Numbered from the stretch's first letter, positions 35,667 through 44,867 are shown. The stretch: 64,000 nt of DNA from Snuella lapsa (GCF_039539345.1 NZ_BAABCY010000076.1:62001-126000), one strand, 5' to 3'. Notes: generated by a model from the letters alone, not told the origin. Program-made: numbers and translations.

Positions 35667-37592
35667 ATGCAGTTTAAACACCCCGAACTTCTTTACGCTT
35701 TATTTTTACTGTTAATCCCTATTATTGTCCACCTATTCCAATTACGGAAATTTCAAAAAGTCGCTTTCACCAACGTCGCTTTTTTAGAGGCAGCGACATT
35801 GAAAACGCGTAAAAGTTCACAAATAAAAAAATGGCTTATTTTAACCATTAGACTCTTTCTGTTTACTGCTGTTATTTTAGCATTTGCACAACCTTATACC
35901 ACTAAACAGGGTACTTATAATACCGAAAAGGAAACGGTTATTTATCTTGATAATTCTTATAGCATGCAGGCTAAAGGTAACCAAGGAGAACTTTTAAAAC
36001 GTGCTGTTCAGGACATTATTAGTAATGTACCCAATAATGAAACCATTTCATTAATTACTAATAATGACACATACAAAAACGCCTCTATTAAGGCTATTAA
36101 GAATGAGTTGTTACAATTAGAGTATACTTCAAGTTCATTAACCAATCAAGCCGCCATATTAAAAGCCAAAACCCTTTTTAGTAAAAGAAAGAATACCTTA
36201 AAAAACTTAGTCTTTATATCTGATTTCCAACAGGACATATCAGATTTTAAACCTCTAGCAGATTCTCTAGAGAAATTGCACATGGTTAAACTACGACCTG
36301 TAAACAACAACAATGTTTCTATAGATAGTGTATATATTTCCAAAATAACCGCTACAAGCACAGAGCTTAAGGTGGATATAAAAAACAGCGGTGACCCAAT
36401 TGAGAACTTACCGATATCTTTATTCAATAATGATACTCTAATAGCCAAAACATCAATATCTATTGAGAAAAATACCCAAACAAACTTCTCGCTTCCCCTA
36501 AAAGGCACTATAAGTGGACGAATAGCAATAGACGATGTTAACCTTACTTTTGACAACAACTTTTTTTTTAATATCGACAATAACACTAAAATAAATGTAT
36601 TGAGCATAAATGCTTCCGACGATTCTTTTTTGAAGCGTATTTATACAGCCGATGAATTTAATTATATCTCGACTTTAGAGGAACGGCTAAACTATAATAC
36701 ATTAGACAAGCTACATCTAATTATCTTGAATGAGTTGGAAACTATCCCAAACGCACTCATTTCGGCACTAAAGCTTTTTAGTAACCAAGGTGGCTATATA
36801 ATTATAATCCCATCAAAAGCTATTAACCAGACCTCTTACAATGCATTGTTATCCAATTACAGTACTGCATTTAAATCTTTTGTGGAAACTGAAAAACATA
36901 TAACTACAATCAACTTCTCACATCCTTTGTACAACAACGGTGTTTTTGAAAAACAAGTCAAGAATTTCCAATACCCAAAAGTAAATAGCTTTTATACTAT
37001 TTCGGGTAGCTTAGAAAGCCCTGCTCTGGGATACGAGGATGGACAAGCCTTTTTATTAAAAAGCAACAACATGTATCTTTTTACGGCTGCATTGAATTCT
37101 GCAAATTCCAATTTAAAAAACTCGCCTTTAATTGTTCCAACCTTATACAATATAGGCCGCTCTAGCTTTAAAACACCAAAGATATACTACACGATAGGTA
37201 AACAAAACACTTATGATGTAGCAACCCAACTTAAGCAAGATGACATTTTAACATTGGTAAATAAAACTGATCGTATTATACCAAAACAGCAATACTTTAA
37301 TAACAAAGTTGTCATTAATACCTCCGAAAGCCCTTCTGTTTCTGGAATTTACGAAATAAAGAACGAAAACAAGACCGTTAAAAACGTAAGCTATAACTAC
37401 GACAGAAGCGAAAGTAACTTGATTTACAGGGATATCTCTAATTTAGAACAAGCTAGTGTTGGTGATTCTATTACCGATGTTTTTAATACTATAAAAAGTG
37501 ATGCAAAAATTAATGCCCTGTGGAAATGGTTTGTTATTTTTGCATTAATTTTATTGATAATTGAAATGCTCATCTTAAAATATTTTAAATGA
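35667..37592 (+). CDS. BatA/VWA domain membrane protein
   Basis: 641 residues. The N-terminus is the BatA module with two membrane helices (about 10-26 and 55-75, FQLRKFQKVAFTNVAF between them), followed by a von Willebrand A domain with a MIDAS site DNSYS near residue 97-101, a long beta-rich periplasmic part and a C-terminal helix (about 618-638). Such proteins occur in Bacteroidota next to a dihydroorotase-like gene, as here with a 4-base overlap. The role is unknown; the aerotolerance name is historical. Confidence 0.85.
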   Translation: MQFKHPELLYALFLLLIPIIVHLFQLRKFQKVAFTNVAFLEAATLKTRKSSQIKKWLILTIRLFLFTAVILAFAQPYTTKQGTYNTEKETVIYLDNSYSMQAKGNQGELLKRAVQDIISNVPNNETISLITNNDTYKNASIKAIKNELLQLEYTSSSLTNQAAILKAKTLFSKRKNTLKNLVFISDFQQDISDFKPLADSLEKLHMVKLRPVNNNNVSIDSVYISKITATSTELKVDIKNSGDPIENLPISLFNNDTLIAKTSISIEKNTQTNFSLPLKGTISGRIAIDDVNLTFDNNFFFNIDNNTKINVLSINASDDSFLKRIYTADEFNYISTLEERLNYNTLDKLHLIILNELETIPNALISALKLFSNQGGYIIIIPSKAINQTSYNALLSNYSTAFKSFVETEKHITTINFSHPLYNNGVFEKQVKNFQYPKVNSFYTISGSLESPALGYEDGQAFLLKSNNMYLFTAALNSANSNLKNSPLIVPTLYNIGRSSFKTPKIYYTIGKQNTYDVATQLKQDDILTLVNKTDRIIPKQQYFNNKVVINTSESPSVSGIYEIKNENKTVKNVSYNYDRSESNLIYRDISNLEQASVGDSITDVFNTIKSDAKINALWKWFVIFALILLIIEMLILKYFK

Positions 37593-38848
37593 ACATACTT
37601 ATAAAATCTGCTACAATTATTGATCCCAGTAGTGAATTTCACAACAAAACACAAGATCTATTAATTGAAGACGGCATCATCTCAAAAATTGCCAATTCCA
37701 TTGAAAACGCTAAAGGTTTCCAAGAAATTCAATTAGATAATTTACATATATCGCAAGGATGGTTTGATAGTAGCGTATGCTTTGGGGAGCCAGGTTTTGA
37801 AGAACGAGAAACCATAGCAAATGGTCTTAATACAGCTGCGGCTTCTGGATTTACTACTGTAGGCATGAATGCCAATTCTTACCCAGTAATTGACTCCAAT
37901 TCTGATATTACTTTTGTAAATTCAAAAGCTAATGGGCATGCCGTTAATCTTTTACCAATTGGAGCGCTTACTTGTGGCAGTAAAGGAGAGGATTTAGCCG
38001 AACTTTATGATATGAGTACAGCTGGAGCTGTTGCTTTTTATGATTACAAAAAGCCTGTATCCAATCCCAACCTCTTGAAAATAGCTTTACAATATGCTGG
38101 TAATTTTAACGGTTTAGTATGCTCGTTTCCACAAGAAAATAAAATTGCTGGACATGGTGTCATGAACGAAAATGTAACAAGTACAACCCTTGGTTTAAAG
38201 GGTATACCAACTTTAGCTGAATCCATGCAGGTTGCTCGTGACTTGTTTTTACTGGAATATACGGGTGGAAAATTACATATACCAACTATATCGACAGCAG
38301 AGTCGGTAGCGTTGATTAGAGAAGGCAAAAGAAAAGGTCTCGATGTAAGTTGCAGTGTTGCCATTCATAATTTATATTTTACGGACAATGTACTTAATGG
38401 GTTTAACACCCACTACAAAGTATTACCTCCATTGCGCACACAAAAGGATATTGAAGCCTTGATGGAAGGCCTTGAAGATGGGACAATAGACATGGTTACA
38501 AGTGACCATAACCCCATTGATATTGAACATAAAAAGATAGAATTCGATCATGCTGCTTATGGCTCTATTGGGCTGGAAAGTGCTTTTGGTGCACTAAAAA
38601 CCAAATTTACCTTAGATAAAACCATTGAACTTTTAACACAAGGTAAAACACGTTTTGGAGTAGACTCCTTACCAATTAATATAGGGAAAGCCCTAAACAT
38701 CACCCTTTTTAACCCTGAAGGAGCGTATACTTTCTCTAAAGGGCATATCAATTCTAAATCGCATAATGCTATTTTTGAGAATGAATCTTTGACAGGACAT
38801 GTTTATGGAATCATTTCGAATAACAAAATTGCTTTAAAACAACCATAA
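37589..38848 (+). CDS. Dihydroorotase-like protein lacking metal ligands
   Basis: 419 residues of the amidohydrolase fold, aligned with class I dihydroorotase (PyrC) along its whole length. The metal-binding HxH after strand 1 is replaced: WFDSSVCFGEPGFEERE is found where DxHxHxREPG is expected. The later histidines are also lost (SFPQENK for AHCEDK, IPTIST for IQHVST, VAIHN for TPHH), while TSDHNP is kept. Hydrolysis of dihydroorotate is therefore doubtful, and a structural partner role for aspartate transcarbamoylase, as in other pseudo-dihydroorotases, is possible. It overlaps the BatA gene by 4 bases (ATGA). Confidence 0.83.
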   Translation: MNILIKSATIIDPSSEFHNKTQDLLIEDGIISKIANSIENAKGFQEIQLDNLHISQGWFDSSVCFGEPGFEERETIANGLNTAAASGFTTVGMNANSYPVIDSNSDITFVNSKANGHAVNLLPIGALTCGSKGEDLAELYDMSTAGAVAFYDYKKPVSNPNLLKIALQYAGNFNGLVCSFPQENKIAGHGVMNENVTSTTLGLKGIPTLAESMQVARDLFLLEYTGGKLHIPTISTAESVALIREGKRKGLDVSCSVAIHNLYFTDNVLNGFNTHYKVLPPLRTQKDIEALMEGLEDGTIDMVTSDHNPIDIEHKKIEFDHAAYGSIGLESAFGALKTKFTLDKTIELLTQGKTRFGVDSLPINIGKALNITLFNPEGAYTFSKGHINSKSHNAIFENESLTGHVYGIISNNKIALKQP

Positions 38849-38850
38849 AA

Positions 38851-39180
38851 ATGGACAGTACAACCATAAAAAATGGAAGAACCTTAGCCATTGTTAGTCA
38901 TATTACATTTGTGGGATTAATAATATCTGTGGTTATGAATGCTGATAAAAAAAATGCATTCACTTCTTTTTATAACCGACAAATGTTAGGACTAATTATT
39001 ATGCTATTTATAGCCCAAATAACCGACAAATACATAAATGGTACACTAGGGTACATCTTATGGCTTATATCTGCAATAGCCTGGTTGTTTTCTTTTATTA
39101 ATATCTTACAAAGTAAAGCAACCCTAATACCTTATGTTGGTGAAAAATTTCAAGAATGGTTTGCTAATATAGGACGATAG
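38851..39180 (+). CDS. Small DUF4870-like membrane protein
   Basis: 109 residues with three hydrophobic helices (about 14-30, 42-60, 65-85). The order NADKKNAFTSFYNRQMLGL between the first two helices resembles the DUF4870/Tic20-like small membrane proteins of Bacteroidota. Function is unknown. It starts 2 bases after the dihydroorotase-like gene and the esterase gene follows 4 bases after it, so it belongs to one operon. Confidence 0.65.
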   Translation: MDSTTIKNGRTLAIVSHITFVGLIISVVMNADKKNAFTSFYNRQMLGLIIMLFIAQITDKYINGTLGYILWLISAIAWLFSFINILQSKATLIPYVGEKFQEWFANIGR

Positions 39181-39184
39181 GATT

Positions 39185-39844
39185 ATGATAAATACAGACC
39201 TTTCATTGTACCACATCACGAGGCCATCAATTTTACAGGAAAAAGCACCATTGCTTATTATGTTTCACGGTTATGGTAGTGATGAAAATGATTTATTTTC
39301 GTTTGCAAGCGAATTGCCCGAAGAACTTTTTATTATTTCGGTAAGAGCCCCCTACCCCATGCATCCTTATGGCAATGCTTGGTATGCCATTAATTTTGAT
39401 GCCGACCAAAGAAAATGGAACGATAACGAGCAAGCCACGGCATCTCGTGATTTAATAGCCAGGTTTATCGACGAAGTTACCGAGACATATCCAATAGATA
39501 AAGAAAATATCTCGCTACTTGGGTTTAGCCAAGGAGCCATATTAAGCTATGCAGTTGCTTTAAATTATCCAGAGAAAGTTAAAAATATAATTGCGCTAAG
39601 TGGCTATATATACCATGATATTCTTCCTGAAAATTTAAATGAAAAGGATTTTTCTAATTTGGATTTTTATTGCTCCCACGGTAGTGTCGATCAAGTCATT
39701 CCTGTTGATTGGGCCAGAAAAACATCGCCTTTTTTAAGTGACCTAAAAATTAAACATAACTATTCTGAATTCCCAGTAGGTCATGGTGTAGCTCCTCAAA
39801 ACTTTTATGAATTCAAAGATTGGTTAACGAGACGTATTCTCTAG
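39185..39844 (+). CDS. Alpha/beta-hydrolase, phospholipase/carboxylesterase (YpfH-like)
   Basis: 219 residues with FHGYGSDENDLFSFA near the start, the nucleophile Ser in LGFSQGAIL (near 118), an Asp in HGSVDQVIP and the His in PVGHGVAP. The catalytic triad is complete and matches the small carboxylesterase/acyl-protein thioesterase family. It has no signal peptide, so it is cytoplasmic. Substrate is unknown. It is the last gene of a four-gene unit ended by a terminator. Confidence 0.85.
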   Translation: MINTDLSLYHITRPSILQEKAPLLIMFHGYGSDENDLFSFASELPEELFIISVRAPYPMHPYGNAWYAINFDADQRKWNDNEQATASRDLIARFIDEVTETYPIDKENISLLGFSQGAILSYAVALNYPEKVKNIIALSGYIYHDILPENLNEKDFSNLDFYCSHGSVDQVIPVDWARKTSPFLSDLKIKHNYSEFPVGHGVAPQNFYEFKDWLTRRIL

Positions 39845-39879
39845 TTTCTATTATTGACCAATCTAAATAGCGCATAAAA

Positions 39880-39914
39880 AAAGAACCAGACTGAGTATTT
39901 AGTTGGTTCTTTCT
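39880..39914. terminator. Bidirectional intrinsic terminator between the esterase and response regulator genes
   Basis: AAAGAACCA and TGGTTCTTT, with an inner ACT/AGT pair, form a stem between two convergent genes, with A- and T-tracts on both sides. Confidence 0.85.
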
Positions 39915-39934
39915 TAGCTTATGCTTTTCTCTTA

Positions 39935-40639
39935 CTAATCGTTAACTACCAATCTAAAGCCTTCACCATGGATATTCAATATTTCAACCTTTTCATCCAG
40001 TTTTAAATACTTGCGCAACTTGGCTATATAGACATCCATGCTACGAGAAGTAAAATAATTATCATCGCGCCATATTTTAGTAAGTGCCAATTCGCGTGGC
40101 ATTAAATCGTTTTCATGAAGCGCTAACAAACGCAATAATTCATTTTCCTTGGGTGATAATTTTATGGGCTCCCCGCCTTTATAACGTAAGAAACGTAGCT
40201 TTGAATTCAAATCGAAATCTCCTATTTTAAACTCAAATTGTTTACTGTCGGAAATCGTTTCAGTTGCCTTACGCTGCATTATGGCTTTAATTTTCATTAA
40301 CAATACTTCGCTATCAAAAGGCTTGTTCAAATAATCGTCTGCTCCAACCTTGTAGCCTTTTAAAACGTCCTCTTTCATAGCTTTGGCTGTTAAAAACACT
40401 ATGGGAACATCTGTGTTTTTTTCGCGTATCTCTTTGGCTAATGTAAAGCCATCTTTATAGGGCATCATAACATCAAGAATACATAAATCGAAATCGTCCT
40501 TTTTAAACTTTTCAAAACCTTCCATACCATTTTTTGCATGAACAACATTGTAATCGTTCATTACCAAATAATCTTTTAGAACTGTTCCAAAATTAGGATC
40601 ATCTTCAACTAATAAAATTTTCTTGTTTTGTGCTTCCAT
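39935..40639 (-). CDS. OmpR-family response regulator
   Basis: 234 residues. The receiver has acidic residues at 13-14, phosphoacceptor Asp56 in LDVMMP, Thr84 and Lys106, and an output winged helix (about 135-232, with LSPKENELLRLLA and FTSRSMDVYIAKLRKYL). It resembles the RprY-type regulators of Bacteroidota, but I cannot name the ortholog with certainty. It follows its kinase gene by 3 bases, and TTAACA repeats at the operon promoter are a candidate binding site. Confidence 0.93.
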   Translation of the reverse strand: MEAQNKKILLVEDDPNFGTVLKDYLVMNDYNVVHAKNGMEGFEKFKKDDFDLCILDVMMPYKDGFTLAKEIREKNTDVPIVFLTAKAMKEDVLKGYKVGADDYLNKPFDSEVLLMKIKAIMQRKATETISDSKQFEFKIGDFDLNSKLRFLRYKGGEPIKLSPKENELLRLLALHENDLMPRELALTKIWRDDNYFTSRSMDVYIAKLRKYLKLDEKVEILNIHGEGFRLVVND

Positions 40640-40642
40640 ATC

Positions 40643-42214
40643 TTAAGTTATTATGGGAAGTTTGATTGTAAATGTACTTCCATTATCTTTTTCGCTTTCT
40701 ACAGACACATAACCTTGATGGTCTTCCACTATGCGCTTTACATAAGCTAAGCCTAGTCCGTGTCCTTTAACGTTGTGTATATTACCGGTATGCTCTCTAT
40801 AAAATTTTTCGAACACCCGTTTGGCAGCTGCCTTGCTCATACCACTACCATGGTCTTTTATTTTTAATAGAATATTTGTACCTACATTTTCTGTATATAC
40901 CTCAATTTTAGGTGTATTGGGAGAATACTTTATTGCATTATCCAAAACATTGACTATTACATTGGTAAAATGCGTTTCGTTGGCTAAAACTGAAGAGTTT
41001 TCAGCTTCAAAATAGGTTTTAATATACCCATCCCTATCCTCTACCAAAAGTTCTACATGTGCAATGGCATCAACTATCAAATCATGTAAGTCAACACGGT
41101 CTTTCCCTATGTTTAGTTCATTTTTTTCCAGTTTAGATATCCTAAGGACATTTTCTACCTGTGCATGCATGCGTTTATTTTCCTCACGTATCATATTAAG
41201 GTAACGCTTTACCTTATCTTTGTCCTCTATTATCTTTGGATTCTTAATAGCATCTAATGCCAAATTTATAGTAGCAATAGGCGTTTTAAATTCATGCGTC
41301 ATGTTATTAATGAAATCTGTTTTTATCTGCGATATTTTTCGCTGTTTCACCAACTGGAACAAAGCACTAGTGTACGCTATAATGATAATTGATGTAAAAA
41401 TAATCGACATCATTATCATGCCCATTATAGACGATAGGATAAACTTACCGTCATCTGCAAAATTCACCAATAATTTATAACGACTCCTGTTATTTTCATC
41501 ATAAAAAATAGGAATACTAAATGTGGATGCCTTATCGTATTCAAACCGCTCACTTTGCACTTTGGTAGCCAAATCATTACTATAAACAGCAAACTCATAG
41601 TCCAAATCAATACCATCCTCATTTAATTTCCTTGATAACAATTCTTTTATTTCAAATTCTGAAACACGTTTATGCACTGGTATTTTACTTAAAGCTGCTT
41701 TCAAATTCTTGTCTAAAAAATTTCGCTCTGCTTCAGACATGTCAACACTATTAGCCAGCTGTACAATAGGAGACTTATTCAAATCTTTTTCCGAAAAATC
41801 TATATTACTATATATTTCGGAGCTGGAACTTCCTATAATCTCTTGAACCATTAAGCTATCCAACCCAATGTCAAGCAAAGACGACGACAACTTATAATCC
41901 TCTTCTCTAATAGATTGCTTATAAATTAGTGTCTCTTTTGTGTTATTATTTTTTTGATAAATGAACAATTGAGAAATGGAAGCAGTATCCTTTCTTTTCT
42001 CTTTGTCTAAACTTTGGTACCGCTCAAAATATTTGTTCAGTTCTTCCTTTTCAATAGTATTCGAAACGTAACTTAATGCTTTATTGACGTTAAACTCAAA
42101 ACGCTTTTTCTCATTCTCAACCGAATCTTTTATGTAATAAGCCTGCACAAATATGATTCCTATAAGTGACAAACTCATTAAAATAACTAATAGGACAAAT
42201 ATCTTTTTGCTCAT
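40643..42214 (-). CDS. Sensor histidine kinase
   Basis: 523 residues. Two membrane helices (about 7-27 and 258-283) enclose a periplasmic sensing region of about 230 residues rich in Lys/Glu. No HAMP domain is evident. The kinase core has His307 in THEFKTPI, the N-box VLDNAIKYSP, DHGSGMS and GHGLGLAYVKRIVEDHQG. It should phosphorylate the response regulator encoded next. It resembles RprX of Bacteroidota in size and topology. The signal sensed is unknown. A promoter box ends only 5 bases before its ATG. Confidence 0.93.
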   Translation of the reverse strand: MSKKIFVLLVILMSLSLIGIIFVQAYYIKDSVENEKKRFEFNVNKALSYVSNTIEKEELNKYFERYQSLDKEKRKDTASISQLFIYQKNNNTKETLIYKQSIREEDYKLSSSLLDIGLDSLMVQEIIGSSSSEIYSNIDFSEKDLNKSPIVQLANSVDMSEAERNFLDKNLKAALSKIPVHKRVSEFEIKELLSRKLNEDGIDLDYEFAVYSNDLATKVQSERFEYDKASTFSIPIFYDENNRSRYKLLVNFADDGKFILSSIMGMIMMSIIFTSIIIIAYTSALFQLVKQRKISQIKTDFINNMTHEFKTPIATINLALDAIKNPKIIEDKDKVKRYLNMIREENKRMHAQVENVLRISKLEKNELNIGKDRVDLHDLIVDAIAHVELLVEDRDGYIKTYFEAENSSVLANETHFTNVIVNVLDNAIKYSPNTPKIEVYTENVGTNILLKIKDHGSGMSKAAAKRVFEKFYREHTGNIHNVKGHGLGLAYVKRIVEDHQGYVSVESEKDNGSTFTIKLPIIT

Positions 42215-42219
42215 CTGAC

Positions 42220-42227
42220 CAAAATTA
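42220..42227 (-). promoter_or_regulatory. -7 box (TAnnTTTG) for the kinase/regulator operon
   Basis: TAATTTTG on the minus strand is followed by GTCAG and then the ATG at 42214. If the box works at the usual distance, transcription would begin at about the start codon. Confidence 0.5.
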
Positions 42228-42294
42228 ACATTTTAACATTTAGCTCAGTTGCCATTTAACCTTACATTAACAAATATGTTAAAATTTAACATTT
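42225..42294 (-). promoter_or_regulatory. TTAACA repeat cluster at the kinase/regulator promoter
   Basis: TTAACATTT occurs at 42225, 42233 (8 bases apart, in tandem) and 42286, and TTAACA at 42267 forms a palindrome with TGTTAA at 42277. The tandem pair abuts the -7 box, so it is a candidate site for autoregulation by the response regulator or another factor. Confidence 0.45.
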
Positions 42295-42880
42295 ACTGTA
42301 TTTTTTTAAGAATATCCCTATTTATTTGGTGTACTTGTCTTTTTGTGTCTTCCAAATCTATGTTATTGATTACAAAATGGGAATGTTTCATCTTTTTTTC
42401 ATCGGGCCATTGATTTTTCATAATGGCTTCTATTTTCTCTAAAGTTGTGTCATCGCGCTCAAGTAAACGCTGTATTCTTAATGTTTTAGGAGTGGTTACC
42501 GTTATTATGTAATCACACTGCTTGTAGCTATCGTTTTCAAACAAGATAGCGACTTCTTTAATAACATACGCTGCATTTTGCTTGGCTATCCATTTTTTAA
42601 AATGTTGAGCTACTTTGGGATGAATTATTGCATTCATCTGTTTTAAATAAGAGGCATTGTTAAATATGGTATCGGCAATAAAACTTTTATTTAGATGCCC
42701 ATCTATATAAGCTTTTTCTCCAAATAGTTCAATAAGTTTTCGTTTAACAACCTTTGATGTACGCATTAAGCTTTTTGCCTCTTTATCGGCTATATATATG
42801 GGCACTCCCAACTCCTCAAACTGCTTAGCAACAGTTGTTTTACCACTTCCTATACCACCTGTAAGACCAACTACAATCAT
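42293..42880 (-). CDS. coaE: Dephospho-CoA kinase
   Basis: 195 residues, a P-loop kinase with GLTGGIGSGKTT at residues 5-16, a lid/CoA region (KQMNAIIHPKVAQHF) and the conserved ERDDTTLEKIEAIMKNQWP. It phosphorylates the ribose of dephospho-CoA in the last step of CoA synthesis. It overlaps the YbbR gene by 4 bases (ATGA), so the two are translated together. The coaBC gene is also in this window, 6 kb away. Confidence 0.95.
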   Translation of the reverse strand: MIVVGLTGGIGSGKTTVAKQFEELGVPIYIADKEAKSLMRTSKVVKRKLIELFGEKAYIDGHLNKSFIADTIFNNASYLKQMNAIIHPKVAQHFKKWIAKQNAAYVIKEVAILFENDSYKQCDYIITVTTPKTLRIQRLLERDDTTLEKIEAIMKNQWPDEKKMKHSHFVINNIDLEDTKRQVHQINRDILKKIQ

Positions 42881-43839
42881 TCTGTTATTATAAATTCTAT
42901 ATGCTGTTGATTTATTTTGGCACTTTTTACCAGTTCTGACATTTTCTTCAATTCTGGTATTAAAAACGTTTGATTATCAATAATCTTATTATAATCACAA
43001 CTAACTTTGAAATCTTTTGGTTTAATTTCACTAAAGTTACTTAAACTAACATAATAGGTAACATTAACTGTTTTTGGGAAATATTTCAATTTAATCTGGT
43101 CAGGAATATTTATAATGTCAACTGGTATTTTTAAAGTGCCTTCAGTAAACTTTTCTACTTTCCCCTTTAAAATAACCTCAGCATTAGAAAATTTTAATTC
43201 GTTATGGTTTACTGGTAATTTTAATTTTATACTTTTAGATATATCTGTTCTAACCTCTGTTAAACTCAAAGGTTCTGTTTCTAAAAATCCTATGTTGGAA
43301 ACTAATGTGTGTGGCCCAATTATTTGGACAGAATCTGGCATTAGTCGAAACGCTGTTGCAACATTATAGCCAGGGGTAAAATCAATATCGGCATTTAGTT
43401 TTACTGGTACTTTCCTTACTAAATTCACATCATATCTAAATCGCAAAGTATCGGGTGACATATTAAGTAACTCAACATTTTTATCGAACTGTGTGTTATT
43501 TAAATAGGCCTTGGATTTACTCCATATAAAAACAGAATCCCTTTTATATGCATCACTTGCAAAATCAATCTCGATCTCTGGTTTTGAAATATAATAATTG
43601 AGCCATCTAAACCCATGTGTTTTTAGGGTTAAGTTGAGTACCGTACTTGAGTCGTTTAAAATAACTATCTCCTTAGGCACATTGACTTTATTGATAGAAA
43701 ATGTTATAGTATTGGTGTACTGCTTAGACAGTTTAGTAAAGATTAAAATCATGAAAGACAACAATAAAAATAAAACGAATACATTTATTTTTTTGCTCTC
43801 TAAGGATTTAAGTAATTCTGATTTTACCTTTTTTATCAT
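42877..43839 (-). CDS. YbbR-like (CdaR-type) domain protein
   Basis: 320 residues. A cytoplasmic tail and one membrane helix (about 20-38) precede a long beta-rich region with the repeated PVKLNADIDF-like pattern of YbbR domains. In other bacteria CdaR regulates the cyclic di-AMP synthase; in Bacteroidota the protein stands alone next to coaE and its role is not settled. The ATG at 43839 is chosen over a TTG at 43848. It begins 1 base from the glycosyltransferase stop. Confidence 0.78.
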   Translation of the reverse strand: MIKKVKSELLKSLESKKINVFVLFLLLSFMILIFTKLSKQYTNTITFSINKVNVPKEIVILNDSSTVLNLTLKTHGFRWLNYYISKPEIEIDFASDAYKRDSVFIWSKSKAYLNNTQFDKNVELLNMSPDTLRFRYDVNLVRKVPVKLNADIDFTPGYNVATAFRLMPDSVQIIGPHTLVSNIGFLETEPLSLTEVRTDISKSIKLKLPVNHNELKFSNAEVILKGKVEKFTEGTLKIPVDIINIPDQIKLKYFPKTVNVTYYVSLSNFSEIKPKDFKVSCDYNKIIDNQTFLIPELKKMSELVKSAKINQQHIEFIITE

Positions 43840-43840
43840 T

Positions 43841-44842
43841 TCATTCAAAAAATAATTCAGGAAAATGATCTTGCGGCTTTTTATTTAAAACCCCAACAGC
43901 TAAAGTAGATTTTAAAAACCCATAACCATACCCAAAGAACTGTACTCCAACAGCTACCATCGCAAGTAATGCAACATGTAAGCTCTTTGTTGTTACACAT
44001 GCGACAAGGAAAGTAAAAATACAATACAATAAATAGGTTTGCAACACCCAATTAACTCCAAATAAAAACAATAGCAAAGAAGTAATAGCCCCCAAACAAA
44101 ATAAGCTTGGAAACCAATAAGTGATTTTACTTGTTGCTGGGTGCCACTTATTTAAAATGGGTCTTACCATTCCAAACTTATACACTTGTTTGTAAAATTT
44201 ATTCCAAGAGATACGACGCTTATGGAACACGAAAGCTTCTGGTATTAATTTAGTCTCAAACCCTAAGTTCCAAAGGCGAATGGACAAATCTGGGTCTTCA
44301 CCGGGGTGTATTTTACCAAATCCATTTGATGCGATAAAAGCCTTTTTAGAAATCCCCATATTAAAGCTTCGGGGTTGAAATCTATTAACGCTACTCTTAC
44401 TGCCACGTATACCTCCAGTTGTTATAAATGAGGTCATTGCAAAATTAATAGCTTTCTGGAGTTTTGTAAATGATTGGTGTGCTGCATCTGGTCCACCAAA
44501 ACAATCTACATAACCAGCAGTTAAACCTGTAACAACGGCTTGTAAATACCCCTGTGGCAAAATACAATCTGAGTCTAATATTATAAAGTAATTCCCTTTT
44601 GCCTTTTTCATTCCATAATTTCTGGAGTCTCCTGGACCAGAATTCTCTTTAAAATAATAAGCTATATCCAGTCTGCTTTCAAACTGTTCAACTATACTTT
44701 TTGAAGAAATGGTAGAGCCATCTTCTACAATAACAATTTCGAATGCTTGATCTGTCTTTAAGTCTTCAAAACTTTGTAAAAGCTCCTGAATCTCATCGGG
44801 ACGATTATAGACGGGAATAATAAAAGAAAACTGTAATTGCAT
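43841..44842 (-). CDS. Family 2 glycosyltransferase with C-terminal membrane helices
   Basis: 333 residues. The GT-A domain has VEDGSTISS, the metal site ILDSDCILP and GEDPDLSIRLWNLGF as acceptor motif. Hydrophobic helices follow (about 243-310). It is probably a membrane-bound transferase acting on a lipid or exported glycan; the sugar is unknown. It is first in an operon with the YbbR and coaE genes. Its -7 box (44847-44854) is only 4 bases before the ATG. Confidence 0.85.
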   Translation of the reverse strand: MQLQFSFIIPVYNRPDEIQELLQSFEDLKTDQAFEIVIVEDGSTISSKSIVEQFESRLDIAYYFKENSGPGDSRNYGMKKAKGNYFIILDSDCILPQGYLQAVVTGLTAGYVDCFGGPDAAHQSFTKLQKAINFAMTSFITTGGIRGSKSSVNRFQPRSFNMGISKKAFIASNGFGKIHPGEDPDLSIRLWNLGFETKLIPEAFVFHKRRISWNKFYKQVYKFGMVRPILNKWHPATSKITYWFPSLFCLGAITSLLLFLFGVNWVLQTYLLYCIFTFLVACVTTKSLHVALLAMVAVGVQFFGYGYGFLKSTLAVGVLNKKPQDHFPELFFE

Positions 44843-44846
44843 ATCA

Positions 44847-44854
44847 CAAATGTA
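44847..44854 (-). promoter_or_regulatory. -7 box (TAnnTTTG) for the GT2-ybbR-coaE operon
   Basis: TACATTTG on the minus strand, then TGAT, then the ATG. The expected transcript would start at about the start codon, making a leaderless message likely. Confidence 0.55.
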
Positions 44855-44867
44855 ACCAATCCTAATA

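Noticed and set aside
36146..36607. Minus-strand open frame of 153 codons inside the BatA/VWA gene
   Set aside because: It is a shadow frame with no family-like features, fully inside a well-supported gene.
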